A stretch of DNA of 64,000 nucleotides, from NCBI GenBank assembly GCA_965216395.1, contig OZ244156.1, forward strand, positions 124,001 to 188,000. Direction: 5' to 3'. A program made the position numbers and the translations under genes. The stretch comes from CAZBXD01 sp965216395. GTDB lineage: Bacteria; Pseudomonadota; Alphaproteobacteria; Micavibrionales; SZUA-601. The stretch's first letter is position 1. Each line of letters opens with the position of its first letter. Positions 25,296 to 34,942 of the stretch are shown piece after piece. A model generated the notes under the pieces. It saw only the letters and a list, made by a program, of their open reading frames with translations, was not told the origin of the DNA and made no database searches.

Positions 25296-26826
25296 ATGAA
25301 TGTAAGAGAACAGTTCGTAATGACGCCGTTTACTTTTTTTTATTAATTGTGCTAAGCGTTTTCCTTTTTTGATATCCTTTATGCTTTTGGGTGAAGCGGG
25401 GCAGGCCGTTGCTACGATTATGTTGTCGAAGGCCATCCAAAGGTTGATTGATAATATCAACGAATATGATATGAACAGCACCGAAACAATTTGGCAATCC
25501 ATTCATGGTTCTTTCTTGTTTTTTGTTTATGTTGTTGTAGCAATTTTTGTTTTTAGTCGCATTTCTGGAGTGTTGACCTGTTTTATATCGCCCCGGATTC
25601 GCCTTGTTCCCAGGCGTTATCTGTTTAAACATCTGTTGAAACATGATTTGAATTACTTTAATAATCATTTCTCTGGTGCTTTGGGCGCAAAAGTGAATGA
25701 GGTTTCTACAGCTGTGGCTCAGGGACTTTGGTCAATTATATTTGATGTTTTTCCATTGATTATTTTATTTTCTGTAACAATTTACATGTTTTTTACAACA
25801 CATATTTTACTTGGCTTTTTAATCACTAGCTGGGTTGTTTTATATAGTATAATCGGTATTTATCTTTCGATAAAACAATTTTATATCAGTGAGAACTTAG
25901 CAAATGCCCGTTCAAAAATATCAGGTGGTATTATTGATACGACAATTAGTATGTGTTCGGTGATATTACATGCCCATGGTAAATATGAAACTGAGTTACT
26001 CAATAAAAATATGCAAGAAGAAGTTATACATAGTTATAAAAATGAATTTTGGCGCGAAGTGATTAATTGGAAACATTTCGGCCTTAGTTTACCTCTTTTA
26101 ATTGGTGCTATGTATATGTCGGTTGGCTTTTTTGAAAGAGGGGAGTTGACGATTGGTCAACTGGCTTTTGTGTTTACCTTGACTATGCTTGTTACGCGTG
26201 AGGCGCGTGGCCTTAATTATAATTTTAGACAATTTTTGACTTATATTGGCCAGTTAAGCGATGGTGTCAAAACCATTATGCAACGTCAGCAAGTTGCAGA
26301 TAAACCAGATGCACTCGATTTACGATTGAATCGCGCAGATATAGAGTTCAAAGACTTAAATTTTTCTTATCCAGGCTCGTCTGATCAGATGATCTTTGAT
26401 TATTTCAATCTCAAGATTGAAGCCGGTGAAAAAATTGGCTTGGCGGGGTTAAGTGGGGCTGGAAAATCGACATTGATTAATTTACTCCTGCGTTTTTATG
26501 ATATTAATCATGGATCGATTATGGTTGATGGTCAAAATATTGCCGATGTTACACAAATATCATTGCGTCAAAAAATTGCTATTATTCCCCAAGATACTTC
26601 ACTTTTTCATCGCTCTTTGTTAGAGAATATCGGCTATGGTGATCTCAATGCGACAAAAGACCAGATTATCACTGCGGCTCAAAAAGCGCATGCGCATGAG
26701 TTTATTGTTTTAAATAATGGTGAAATTGCTGAGCAAGGAACACATGCTGATCTCTTGAAGAATCAAGACGGCCTTTATAAAAAACTTTGGGAGCATCAGT
26801 CCGGTGGGTTTATCGGACAGTTTTAA
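25296..26826 (+). pseudogene. Broken ABC exporter (frame break plus deletion of NBD core)
   Basis: An ABCB-type exporter with membrane domain and ATPase. Two lesions are visible. (1) The natural start ATG 25296 (MNVREQFVMTPFTFF) runs into a stop just after a T8 run at 25334-25341, while the continuation (INCAKRFPFLISFMLLGEAG) is in the next frame; one T fewer joins them. (2) In the nucleotide-binding domain Walker A (GLSGAGKST) and the Q-loop (IIPQDTSLF) are present, but AHAHEFI is followed directly by VLNNGEIAEQGTHADLL at about 26700-26706. The signature LSGGQ, Walker B, D-loop and H-loop, roughly 80-85 residues, are missing. It can hardly hydrolyse ATP. The stop overlaps the convergent tyrS stop. 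Confidence 0.85.
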
Positions 26827-28070
26827 ACAACACGCAGAAGCGCGTGACGTTTTTTTCCTGCTGAGAGTTTGATAATACCGTCTTGATCAACATCTTTTGC
26901 TTGAGGTTTGAGGCCTTCGTCTGAAATGGCGACATCATTAACACGTGCGCCACCGCCTTTGATAAGGCGTCTGGCTTCGCCATTTGATTTGGCAAGACCC
27001 GCGCGTACAAAAAGTTCGAAATAGGGCACGTCCAATTCAGCTTCTTTAACATCAAATGTTGGTAAACCTTGCGCTTTACCACCACCAGCAAAAGTTTCCA
27101 AAGCTGTTTTTTCAGCCTCTAACGCAGCCTTTTCGCCGCGAACCAATTTTGTAGCTTCAAAGGCGAGGATTTTCTTGGCTTCGTTAATTTCTGCACCAGC
27201 AAGTTTTTCAAGTTTTGCAATCTCATCTAATGGAAGCGGTGTAAAAATTCGTAACAATTTACCTGTATCCGCGTCATCACAATTACGCCAGAATTGATAA
27301 TAATCTAAATGAGAGAGTTTCTCAGGATTAAGCCATAATGCATTACCGTCAGATTTCCCCATCTTTTTCCCCGCTGAGTCGGTGATCAGCGGGGCAGTAA
27401 TGCCAAAAATAGTCGTCCCTTCTTTGCGGCGGGTCAATTCAACGCCATTGACAACATTGCCCCATTGATCCGAACCCGCCAATTGCACGGTACAATCATG
27501 ATCACGATAAAGGGTGAGGAAATCAAAAGCTTGGAACAGCATATAATTAAATTCCAAAAAGCTCATATTTTGTTCGCGATCAAGACGTAGTTTAACACTG
27601 TCGAATGACAACATACGGTTCACTGAAAAATGCGCGCCATAATCACGTAAAAATTCGATGTATCCAATATCTTTAAACCAATCAATATTATTGACCATGA
27701 TCGCATCATTGGGCCCGTCACCATATGTGAGCAAATTTGAGAAAACCTTTTTAATACTGTTTATGTTCTGGGTGACTTTTTCTTCACTCATCATAGAGCG
27801 ACTGCTATCTCTAAAAGATGGATCTCCAATTAATCCCGTGGCGCCTCCCATAAGCGTGATGGGTTTGTGTCCTGTTTTTTGAAACCAATAGAGCATCATA
27901 ATGGTGACAAGATTACCAATATGCAGACTATCTGCTGTGGGGTCATAGCCACAATATCCAACGAGTGTCTCAGACGCGGCGCGTTTATCTAACTCTTCGA
28001 TATCGGTGCATTGATAGAGTAAGCCCCGCGCATTGAGAACATTAAAAAGGTCTGATTTATATTGTGTCAT
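26823..28070 (-). CDS. tyrS: Tyrosyl-tRNA synthetase
   Basis: 415 residues, normal for the bacterial TyrRS. It charges tRNA-Tyr. The class I HIGH motif appears as HIGN in PTADSLHIGNLV, the KMSKS loop as KMGKSDGN, and a C-terminal S4 RNA-binding domain follows (LFVRAGLAKSNGEARRLIKGG). The tyrosine-binding segment includes QLAGSDQWGNV. Its last 4 bp overlap the end of the broken ABC exporter on the other strand. Confidence 0.97.
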   Translation of the reverse strand: MTQYKSDLFNVLNARGLLYQCTDIEELDKRAASETLVGYCGYDPTADSLHIGNLVTIMMLYWFQKTGHKPITLMGGATGLIGDPSFRDSSRSMMSEEKVTQNINSIKKVFSNLLTYGDGPNDAIMVNNIDWFKDIGYIEFLRDYGAHFSVNRMLSFDSVKLRLDREQNMSFLEFNYMLFQAFDFLTLYRDHDCTVQLAGSDQWGNVVNGVELTRRKEGTTIFGITAPLITDSAGKKMGKSDGNALWLNPEKLSHLDYYQFWRNCDDADTGKLLRIFTPLPLDEIAKLEKLAGAEINEAKKILAFEATKLVRGEKAALEAEKTALETFAGGGKAQGLPTFDVKEAELDVPYFELFVRAGLAKSNGEARRLIKGGGARVNDVAISDEGLKPQAKDVDQDGIIKLSAGKKRHALLRVV

Positions 28071-28234
28071 TCGTTTTTCTTTTTGTTTTTAAATTTTCTA
28101 TGATCATAGGGATAAAACATATATAAATTCAACTGCAAAAACTTAGAAATAATTTTAATCTATTAAAGCCGTAACGTTTTCACAATCAAGAACGAATAAG
28201 TTATCGTCATTTTATCTTGAAAGGAAGACTCGTT

Positions 28235-28906
28235 GTGTTAAAGAAAACAGGGATCTCGATAGTTTTGTTATTGGCTATAGCGAGTTTTTTTATCTTTGAC
28301 GTGCAGCAATATTTGACCCTTGACTATATTAAGTCACAGCAATCTGCCTTTGAGGCTTATTATCAAATATATCCTGTGCTAACAATTTTTATTTTCATGC
28401 TGATTTATATTATGGTCACGGCATTAAGTTTACCTGGTGCGGCGATTATGACTTTGCTTGCTGGAGCCTTGTTTGGCTTAGTCACGGGAACAATCCTTGT
28501 TTCTTTTGCCAGCACTATTGGCGCGACGCTCGCCATGATTGTGGCACGTTTTTTGTTAAAAGATTGGGTGCAAGAAAAATTTAGTCAGAAACTCGCATTG
28601 GTTAATGAAGGGATGAGAAAAGATGGTTTATTTTATCTTTTTACGCTTCGTTTAGTTCCAATTATTCCTTTTTTTGTGATTAATATTGTCATGGGATTAA
28701 TGCCGATTAAAATCTTTTCATTTTACTGGGTCAGCCAATTGGGGATGTTGGCGGGAACAATAGTATACGTATATGCTGGTGTGCAATTGGCGCAAATAGA
28801 AAATTTGAAAGACATTCTTTCCCCCAGTCTTTTGATAGCATTTGTCTTAGTGGGTGTTTTCCCCATTCTGTCGCGTAAGCTGATTCAATTTATCATAAGG
28901 AAATGA
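28235..28906 (+). CDS. DedA/TVP38 (VTT domain) membrane protein
   Basis: 223 residues from the GTG at 28235, which has AAGGAAG 8 bp upstream; an in-frame TTG at 28217 lies before that site. About six hydrophobic segments with the VTT-domain motifs LSLPGAAIMTLLAGALFG and FYLFTLRLVPIIPFFVINIVMG, the re-entrant-loop pattern of the SNARE-associated/TVP38 family. DedA-superfamily proteins act in lipid scrambling and membrane homeostasis. It stops 3 bp before the flavoprotein gene, and TVP38-type genes beside mercuric-reductase-like genes recur in bacteria, so the two likely act together. Confidence 0.88.
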   Translation: MLKKTGISIVLLLAIASFFIFDVQQYLTLDYIKSQQSAFEAYYQIYPVLTIFIFMLIYIMVTALSLPGAAIMTLLAGALFGLVTGTILVSFASTIGATLAMIVARFLLKDWVQEKFSQKLALVNEGMRKDGLFYLFTLRLVPIIPFFVINIVMGLMPIKIFSFYWVSQLGMLAGTIVYVYAGVQLAQIENLKDILSPSLLIAFVLVGVFPILSRKLIQFIIRK

Positions 28907-28909
28907 ATA

Positions 28910-30337
28910 ATGCCTAAATTTGATTATAATATTGTTGTCATTGGCGGCGGAAGCGCAGGGCTTGTTACTTCGTATATTGCCGCGGCCGTGAAAGCAAAGG
29001 TGGCGTTGATTGAACGTCATAAAATGGGGGGTGATTGTCTCAATACCGGTTGCGTTCCAAGTAAAGCATTAATCCGCAGTGCTAAATTTATTGCTGATAT
29101 GAAACGTGCCAATGAATTTGGTATTAAAAATGTTGATTATGACTTTGATTTTAAGGATGTGATGAAACGGGTTCATAACGTGATCAAAAAAATTGAACCT
29201 CATGATTCTATGGAACGATATCGTTCATTAGGGGTGGATTGTTTTGCAGGCGAGGCCAAAATTATAGATAAACACACGGTGCAAATTAAGGGTGATAAGA
29301 TAATTACCGCGAAAAATATCGTCGTGGCCACGGGCGCGCGCCCTTTTGTACCAGAAATACCAGGGATTGAAGAGAGTGGTTATTTAACCAGTGATACATT
29401 GTGGGATTTGCAAGAACTACCAAAAAAAATGGTTGTTTTGGGCGGTGGTCCGATCGGGTGTGAAATGGCACAAAGCTTTGCACGTTTTGGGTCGAAAGTT
29501 ACGTTAGTTGAAATGGAACCACGCATTTTAATGCGCGAAGATAATGATGTTGGCCAGTTCATGACAAAAATTTTGCTTGATGATGGTGTTGAGATTAAAG
29601 CGAATCATAAAGCGATCCGTTTTGAAAATAAAAAAATCATTACCGAACATAATGGAAAAGAAGTCGTAATAGATTTTGATGAAATTTTAATCGCGATTGG
29701 CCGTAAAGCCAATGTCACTGGTTTTGGTTTAGAAGAATTGGGGGTTAAAGTAAATCAAGGTGGTACAATCGACCATGATCAATTTTTACGCACAACTGTA
29801 CCAAATATTTTTGTCTGTGGCGATGTGGCCGGTCCATATCAGTTTACGCATATGGCCGCGCATCAAGCATGGTACGCCGCCGTTAATGCGCTTTTTAACC
29901 CGTTTAAAAAGTTTAAAGTCGATTATTCTGTGGTGCCGTGGGCAACCTATACTGATCCAGAACTTGCCCATGTTGGACATAGTGAAAAAACCGCCCAAGC
30001 TTTGAAGCTTAGTTATGATATCACAAAATACAATCTCAAAGGCCAAGATCGCGCTGTAACAGAAGGCGATAATCATGGCTTTGTGAAAATCTTAACGAAA
30101 AAAGGATCGGATAAAATCATTGGTGCAACGATTATCGGCCCACATGGCGGTGATTTAATCTGTGAACTTGTTTTGGCGATGAAACACGGGATTGGTTTGA
30201 ATAAAATCTTAAGCACGATCCATCCCTACCCAACATTAGCGGAGATGAATAAAGCCACAGCCGGTCTTTGGAAACAAGCGCATGCCCCAGAATGGGCGCT
30301 ATCTATTTTGCGAAAATTTCATCATTGGCGCCGATAA
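28910..30337 (+). CDS. FAD-dependent disulfide oxidoreductase (mercuric reductase/Lpd-like)
   Basis: 475 residues. N-terminal FAD motif VIGGGSAGLVTSYIAA, redox-active disulfide GGDCLNTGCVPSKAL, NAD(P) motif VVLGGGPIGCEMAQSF, the second FAD site NIFVCGDVAGPYQFTH and the dimer-interface His in STIHPYPTLAEM. There is no N-terminal heavy-metal domain and no C-terminal Cys pair, so it is not a true mercuric reductase. No 2-oxoacid dehydrogenase genes are near, so it is not likely the complex E3 subunit. The partner substrate is unknown. It is co-transcribed with the TVP38-like gene. Confidence 0.92.
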   Translation: MPKFDYNIVVIGGGSAGLVTSYIAAAVKAKVALIERHKMGGDCLNTGCVPSKALIRSAKFIADMKRANEFGIKNVDYDFDFKDVMKRVHNVIKKIEPHDSMERYRSLGVDCFAGEAKIIDKHTVQIKGDKIITAKNIVVATGARPFVPEIPGIEESGYLTSDTLWDLQELPKKMVVLGGGPIGCEMAQSFARFGSKVTLVEMEPRILMREDNDVGQFMTKILLDDGVEIKANHKAIRFENKKIITEHNGKEVVIDFDEILIAIGRKANVTGFGLEELGVKVNQGGTIDHDQFLRTTVPNIFVCGDVAGPYQFTHMAAHQAWYAAVNALFNPFKKFKVDYSVVPWATYTDPELAHVGHSEKTAQALKLSYDITKYNLKGQDRAVTEGDNHGFVKILTKKGSDKIIGATIIGPHGGDLICELVLAMKHGIGLNKILSTIHPYPTLAEMNKATAGLWKQAHAPEWALSILRKFHHWRR

Positions 30338-30458
30338 TGAATATATTTGTATGTAAGTATTAAAATTAAATTTTTTTTAGCATTCTTTGTTTAGTCTCCA
30401 ACGTGCGTTTCTGAAAAAGAAGAACGTTTTTTAAATATGATTTTAAAGGATATTGAGA

Positions 30459-32642
30459 ATGCTTAAAAATGTTAAGTTGACGGTTAAACTCCCTCTTGCA
30501 ATCGTTTCTATTGGTTTGATTGCGACAATCGTAATCAGTGTCATGGCATTTCTTGATGCTAAAAAAGTTCTTATTCAAGATATGGAATATCGTATTTTAT
30601 CTTATGCAGAAGCACGCCAGCATGAGATGACGGTTTATCTTAATTCCATTGATGAAGACATTCGCTTTCAAAGCGAAAGTCTTCTGGTTCAAGAAGCACT
30701 CTCTAATTTAAAACAAGCGTGGAATCTGGTTGAAGGTAATAAAGAAAAAGTCCTTAAACAGCTTTACATTACGGATAACCCTCATCCAACTGGTGAAAAA
30801 CATAAATTAGATAGAGCACTAGCTTCTGGCTTTTATCACGATGTTCATAGTCGCTATCACCCCTCTTTCCGATCGTTTTTAGAAGAACGTGGTTATTATG
30901 ATATTTTTCTTTTTGCGCCCAGCGGTGATCTTGTTTACACAGTATTCAAAGAGCTCGATTATGCAACAAATTTGAATACAGGAAAATGGAAAGATACTGA
31001 CCTTGGTAACGCGTTTAGGGCGGCACATAATTCACGAGAAAAAGGTAAAGTACATTTCTTTGATTTCAAGCCATACGAGCCAAGTTATGGCGCAGCTGCA
31101 AGTTTTATATCAACGCCAGTTTTTGATAGAAATGACCAATATATTGGTGTTTTGGTTTTCCAAATGCCCGTTGGTAGGATTAATGACCTAATGAATCAAC
31201 AAACAGGTGACACGCATCTCAAAACATATATGGTTGGTGAGGATCGTTTAGCACGTGCTGATAAAACAGATTATAATGGTAATGTTATAGAAGAACAGAT
31301 TTTAAAATTAAAAATTGATAATTTGGCTGTTGATCAGGCTTTTGAATTAGATATTCCCGAAAGTGGTTATGCTGAATTAAAGATTGAGCATATTGATTTT
31401 CAAGGTTTGCATAGTTTTGTTGGTGCGACAGTTATTGATTTTCATGGAACAAAATATGCAATCCTAGCAGTTGAAGATGATGCACATCTTATGAAGCCGA
31501 TTGAAACCTTAAAACATAGAATTATTATCGAAATTATTGTTTTTGCATGCTTTGCTGCACTTATAGGTTTTCTGATTTCTCGATCTATTACAAAACCAAT
31601 TTCTAATTTAACAAAATCAGTTAGTGATATTGCCAAGGGAAATTATGATGCAGATATCCCAGCCCTTGATTACAAGGATGAGATTGGCGATATGGCGCGT
31701 GCTGTTGAAATTCTCAAAGAAAAGGGTAAAGAGGCTGAAGAGTTAAAAGCGAAACAAGAAGAAACTGAACGTAAAGCGGCGCAAGATAAAAAACAAGCCA
31801 TGCAAATGTTGGCGAATGATTTCGAAGGCAGTGTTGGTAAGATTATCACAACCGTCGGTGCCAGTGTCGAGGAATTGTCACGTACCGCCGAAGGCATGGC
31901 TGAAATTGCCAAAAGGACCAGTGGTGCCAGTGGTGAAGTTTCCAATGCCGCAACGATTGCAGCACAGAATGTTGAAACGGTTGCTTCTGCTGCCCAAGAA
32001 TTAACAGCATCCATCACAGAAATCAGTGAGCAGGTTGGCCAATCATCTAAGATCGCGCGGGAAAGTGTTGAACGTGCGAATGAAACCAGCCAAACGGTTG
32101 AAGCGCTTTCCGAAGTGGCAACAAAAGTAGGCGAGGTGATCGGTTTGATTAATGATATCGCCGAACAAACCAATTTGCTTGCCTTGAATGCAACGATTGA
32201 GGCCGCGCGCGCTGGTGAAGCGGGTAAAGGTTTTGCCGTTGTTGCGACAGAGGTGAAAAATCTGGCTTCGCAAACAACACAAGCGACAGAAGAAATCACA
32301 GTGCAAATTGAAAAAATTCAAGGATCTACTAAAGATACGGTTGATGCTGTGGCAACTATGCGTGAATCAATTGGTAAAATGGATGAAATTGCCACCAGTA
32401 TTGCCACGGCTGTTGAAGAACAATCGGCCGCCACCAATGAAATTGCTCGTAATGTTCAAGAAACATCGTCAGCAACGCAAAATGTGACCGAGAATATTAC
32501 GCGTGTGAGCAGTGATGCCGATGAAACCGGTGAGGCAGCATCACAAGTTGTTCAAGCCAGTAATGAATTGAGCGCGCAAATCAGTAAAGGTTTGCGTGGC
32601 GAAGTGGAACGATTCTTAAACTCAATACGTGAAGATAGCTAA
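30459..32642 (+). CDS. Methyl-accepting chemotaxis protein
   Basis: 727 residues from ATG 30459, with AAAGGA 9 bp upstream. Transmembrane helix 1 (about 11-34), a large periplasmic sensor of about 320 residues of the Cache kind, helix 2 (about 350-370, IIIEIIVFACFAALIGFLIS), a HAMP linker (SITKPISNLTKSVSDIAKGN) and a cytoplasmic signalling domain with the CheA/CheW-binding hairpin DIAEQTNLLALNATIEAARA. Few receptors of this kind have a C-terminal CheR-tether; none is seen. It fits the flagellin: the cell is probably motile and chemotactic. The ligand is unknown. A strong terminator follows. Confidence 0.93.
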   Translation: MLKNVKLTVKLPLAIVSIGLIATIVISVMAFLDAKKVLIQDMEYRILSYAEARQHEMTVYLNSIDEDIRFQSESLLVQEALSNLKQAWNLVEGNKEKVLKQLYITDNPHPTGEKHKLDRALASGFYHDVHSRYHPSFRSFLEERGYYDIFLFAPSGDLVYTVFKELDYATNLNTGKWKDTDLGNAFRAAHNSREKGKVHFFDFKPYEPSYGAAASFISTPVFDRNDQYIGVLVFQMPVGRINDLMNQQTGDTHLKTYMVGEDRLARADKTDYNGNVIEEQILKLKIDNLAVDQAFELDIPESGYAELKIEHIDFQGLHSFVGATVIDFHGTKYAILAVEDDAHLMKPIETLKHRIIIEIIVFACFAALIGFLISRSITKPISNLTKSVSDIAKGNYDADIPALDYKDEIGDMARAVEILKEKGKEAEELKAKQEETERKAAQDKKQAMQMLANDFEGSVGKIITTVGASVEELSRTAEGMAEIAKRTSGASGEVSNAATIAAQNVETVASAAQELTASITEISEQVGQSSKIARESVERANETSQTVEALSEVATKVGEVIGLINDIAEQTNLLALNATIEAARAGEAGKGFAVVATEVKNLASQTTQATEEITVQIEKIQGSTKDTVDAVATMRESIGKMDEIATSIATAVEEQSAATNEIARNVQETSSATQNVTENITRVSSDADETGEAASQVVQASNELSAQISKGLRGEVERFLNSIREDS

Positions 32643-32666
32643 GCGTTATTTTCTTAGTAAAATCTA

Positions 32667-32699
32667 AAGAGAGGATGCGAAAAACATCCTCTCTTTTTT
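32667..32699 (+). terminator. Terminator after chemoreceptor gene
   Basis: An 11-bp stem, AAGAGAGGATG (32667-32677) and CATCCTCTCTT (32685-32695), with loop CGAAAAA and a T6 run. It lies between the chemoreceptor stop and the convergent binding-protein gene. Confidence 0.92.
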
Positions 32700-32714
32700 G
32701 TTTTTCTGATAGAT

Positions 32715-33554
32715 TTAATCAAGACGAATAAACAATTTTTTCGGATCATGTTTATTGATGATTTGTTCAAGTTCACCCGATACGCGTAGCTGTGTAATTG
32801 CGTTATTAATCATGTTTTTAAATTCGTTTTGTCCGCGCGCTATGCCGAAGCTTACGGCATATGTGTAAAGCGGTTTGTTGAGTTCTGCACGACGCAACTT
32901 ATTCGGGTTTGATTGATTATAATCTTCGTATACTGTCGGCAGTACGAAACCAATATCTGTTTTCCCTGTTTGGACTGTTAAGAGCATTTCAGAAATATTG
33001 GATAATTGAGGAAGAATGTCTAACTTTGCCTGTGGAATAATCTTTTGCACAGCTGCTGTTGCGCCTTCGCCATCCAAACCAGAAATTTTAATATTATTCC
33101 AATCGATAATGTCAAAATCTTTATCAAATCGAGTATCATTTTGGCGGACATAGCCGTGAATTGGTACATGTATATAAGATTGCGAATAATCCGTTTGTCC
33201 CGATCTTGGCATGATAAAAACACTACCACAAACCATATCATAGCGGTTGTTTTGTAAGTCTTGTGGAAATGTTGCAAAACTGATTCCTTCCACCCATTCA
33301 ACTTTAAGGTCATGACTTTTTGCGATTTCATTAATTAAATCAACGCTCAAACCAGAAAACTCGCCGGTATTGGGGTTTTGAACCGTAAAGGGGGGCTCGA
33401 TAAAATAACCACAGCGAATGGTTTTTGACGCCATGACACGCTCATAAACACTCTCTTTGGCTTGATGTATAGAGGTTGTCGTTCCAGAAGAGCCAATGTT
33501 CCAAAATCCAAACCCTAAAACAAGCCCAATGACCAATGCTGAAAAATACTTCAT
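32715..33554 (-). CDS. Periplasmic solute-binding protein, family 3
   Basis: 279 residues from ATG 33554, with AAAGG just upstream; 22 further codons are open but start poorly. Signal peptide (FSALVIGLVLGFGFWNIG), then the SBP_bac_3 pattern: SKTIRCGYFIEPPFTVQNP, FSGLSVDLINEIAKS, YDMVCGSVFIMPRSGQTDYS, DGEGATAAVQKII and TGKTDIGFVLPTVYEDY. These bind amino acids or similar small solutes for ABC import or sensing. No permease or ATPase gene is adjacent, so it may work with distant genes or as a chemoreceptor ligand-binding partner; the convergent chemoreceptor makes the latter possible. This is inference. Confidence 0.87.
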   Translation of the reverse strand: MKYFSALVIGLVLGFGFWNIGSSGTTTSIHQAKESVYERVMASKTIRCGYFIEPPFTVQNPNTGEFSGLSVDLINEIAKSHDLKVEWVEGISFATFPQDLQNNRYDMVCGSVFIMPRSGQTDYSQSYIHVPIHGYVRQNDTRFDKDFDIIDWNNIKISGLDGEGATAAVQKIIPQAKLDILPQLSNISEMLLTVQTGKTDIGFVLPTVYEDYNQSNPNKLRRAELNKPLYTYAVSFGIARGQNEFKNMINNAITQLRVSGELEQIINKHDPKKLFIRLD

Positions 33555-33706
33555 TTCTTTACCTTTGTATGTTTTATCTATATTATAATATGTATAAATA
33601 ATAATTATATGATTCGTCAATGTAATTTTTGATGCTAAGTCATTGAATAGGTTAAAAACATAGTGGGACTTATTTTTTGACTTAAAAACTTGAAATAAAT
33701 ATTTTT

Positions 33707-34342
33707 ATGATTGTAATTGAGCAAATAAAAGCCGCGCGCGCTTTACTGGAATGGACACAAGAAGATTTGGCAAAAAAGTCAGGTTTATCCAAACCATCTA
33801 TTAATAATATAGAGCGTCGCATTGCACATCCGAAAGTGGATACATTGCTCGCTATTCAAAAAGCTTTTGAAGAGGCCGGTGTTGAATTTACCGATGGCCC
33901 TGGTGTTAAATTGAACAATACACCGTTAAAAACCTATATATGGGAAGGCAGTGATAGTTTACTACGCTTAACCCATGATATTTTTGAAACCCTTGTGGGA
34001 ACCGATGAAACTCTTATGATTGCGGGTGTTTCAGAAAAAAAATATAAAGAAATAGGTGGGGGGTATGTTTTAAAAGAAATTCAAAAACGTATAAAACACC
34101 AAATTAAAACCAAAATATTATCCTGTGAAGGAGATACATATTTCATTGAACCGAAACATCATTATCGTTGGTTACCAAAGGCATTTTTTCCGCGTACGCC
34201 GTATTATATATACGGCAATAAATATGCAATCTTTTTGTGGGGGCCGCCAAAGAAAATCGTGGTGATTGAAAATGCCGAAATCGCCCAATCCTATCGGGAG
34301 CAATTTGAAACTTTATGGGATGTTTCAAAGAAAGTTGAATAG
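33707..34342 (+). CDS. XRE-family regulator with C-terminal sensor-like domain
   Basis: 211 residues. An N-terminal Cro/C1-type helix-turn-helix (about 5-60: IKAARALLEWTQEDLAKKSG LSKPSINNIE, split here for length) is followed by a domain of about 140 residues beginning YIWEGSDSLLRLTHDIFETL and ending YRWLPKAFFPRTPYYIYGNK, then AIFLWGPPKKIVVIEN. The second domain resembles those seen in other alphaproteobacterial XRE regulators and recalls the HKD-like fold of TrmB-type sensors; its ligand is unknown. It is divergent from the solute-binding gene, with 152 bp between them, and could control it. Confidence 0.82.
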   Translation: MIVIEQIKAARALLEWTQEDLAKKSGLSKPSINNIERRIAHPKVDTLLAIQKAFEEAGVEFTDGPGVKLNNTPLKTYIWEGSDSLLRLTHDIFETLVGTDETLMIAGVSEKKYKEIGGGYVLKEIQKRIKHQIKTKILSCEGDTYFIEPKHHYRWLPKAFFPRTPYYIYGNKYAIFLWGPPKKIVVIENAEIAQSYREQFETLWDVSKKVE

Positions 34343-34395
34343 AGATAATCAATTGGTTGTTTGTGCTAATCTTAAAAACTCGTCATCAAACATAG

Positions 34396-34722
34396 TTATT
34401 TATTATATTGGGGTAGATTGAATTTTTTAAGCAACTCCCTACCAGTCTCTATTTTTAAGGCAAGTTTATTATTTTGAAAATTTTTGTATTGATTAAAGCC
34501 GCTGACCGTACCACCTCCGTGACCATTAGTAATCCATACTTCTTCGTCTAACTCTACATATGCTTCGTGAATTTCATTTTTTGTATTTTCATCTTCTTCT
34601 TTGTCCGAAGCTTTTGCTAAGGTTGAAATAATATAACTATATTCCTCAATTTTTGGTGTTTGACCCGTTATATCGTTAATAAAATTGCGAATATTTAGTT
34701 TTAATTGTCTTGTATTGATCAT
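34396..34722 (-). CDS. Hypothetical protein
   Basis: 108 residues; starts MINTRQLKLNIRNFINDITG. A charged middle region (KASDKEEDENTKNEIHEAYVE) is followed by EVWITNGHGGGTVSGFNQYK and a Lys-rich end. No membrane segment and no family I recognise. The ribosome-binding site is modest (AGGGAAAAGTA before the ATG). It is convergent with the XRE regulator and lies 122 bp upstream of the tRNA-Met 3' end. The GHGGG turn might be functional, but that cannot be judged from one sequence. Confidence 0.55.
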   Translation of the reverse strand: MINTRQLKLNIRNFINDITGQTPKIEEYSYIISTLAKASDKEEDENTKNEIHEAYVELDEEVWITNGHGGGTVSGFNQYKNFQNNKLALKIETGRELLKKFNLPQYNK

Positions 34723-34844
34723 TACTTTTCCCTAAATTTTAATATAAAACCAAACTTACCATAATATGTTTTTACAGTCAACGAAATATGTAACTTAATT
34801 TAGGCACACATATTGCAGATATTTATGATTTTAAAGGAAAAATT

Positions 34845-34921
34845 TGGTAGCGGAGGAGAGACTTGAACTCCCGACACGCGGATTATGATTCCGCTGCTCT
34901 AACCAGCTGAGCTACTCCGCC
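34845..34921 (-). tRNA. Elongator tRNA-Met (CAT)
   Basis: 77 bases with encoded CCA. On the minus strand the acceptor stem GGCGGAG pairs with CTCCGCT, and the anticodon stem GCGGA/TCCGC encloses ATCATAA with anticodon CAT. The G1-U72 pair and lack of the GGG/CCC stack in the anticodon stem exclude initiator tRNA; the body matches elongator tRNA-Met rather than the lysidine-type tRNA-Ile of alphaproteobacteria. No duplicated 3' end was found nearby, so it is not an obvious attachment site. Confidence 0.96.
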
Positions 34922-34942
34922 ATATTTAGTAAAGCGAGCTAT

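Noticed and set aside
31670..32299. 209-residue frame antisense to the chemoreceptor
   Set aside because: It mirrors the strongly conserved MCP signalling domain; the Ala/Ser-rich product is a shadow of codon use.
34845..34921. tRNA-Met as an integration site
   Set aside because: No repeat of the tRNA 3' end, integrase or phage-like gene in the surrounding sequence.
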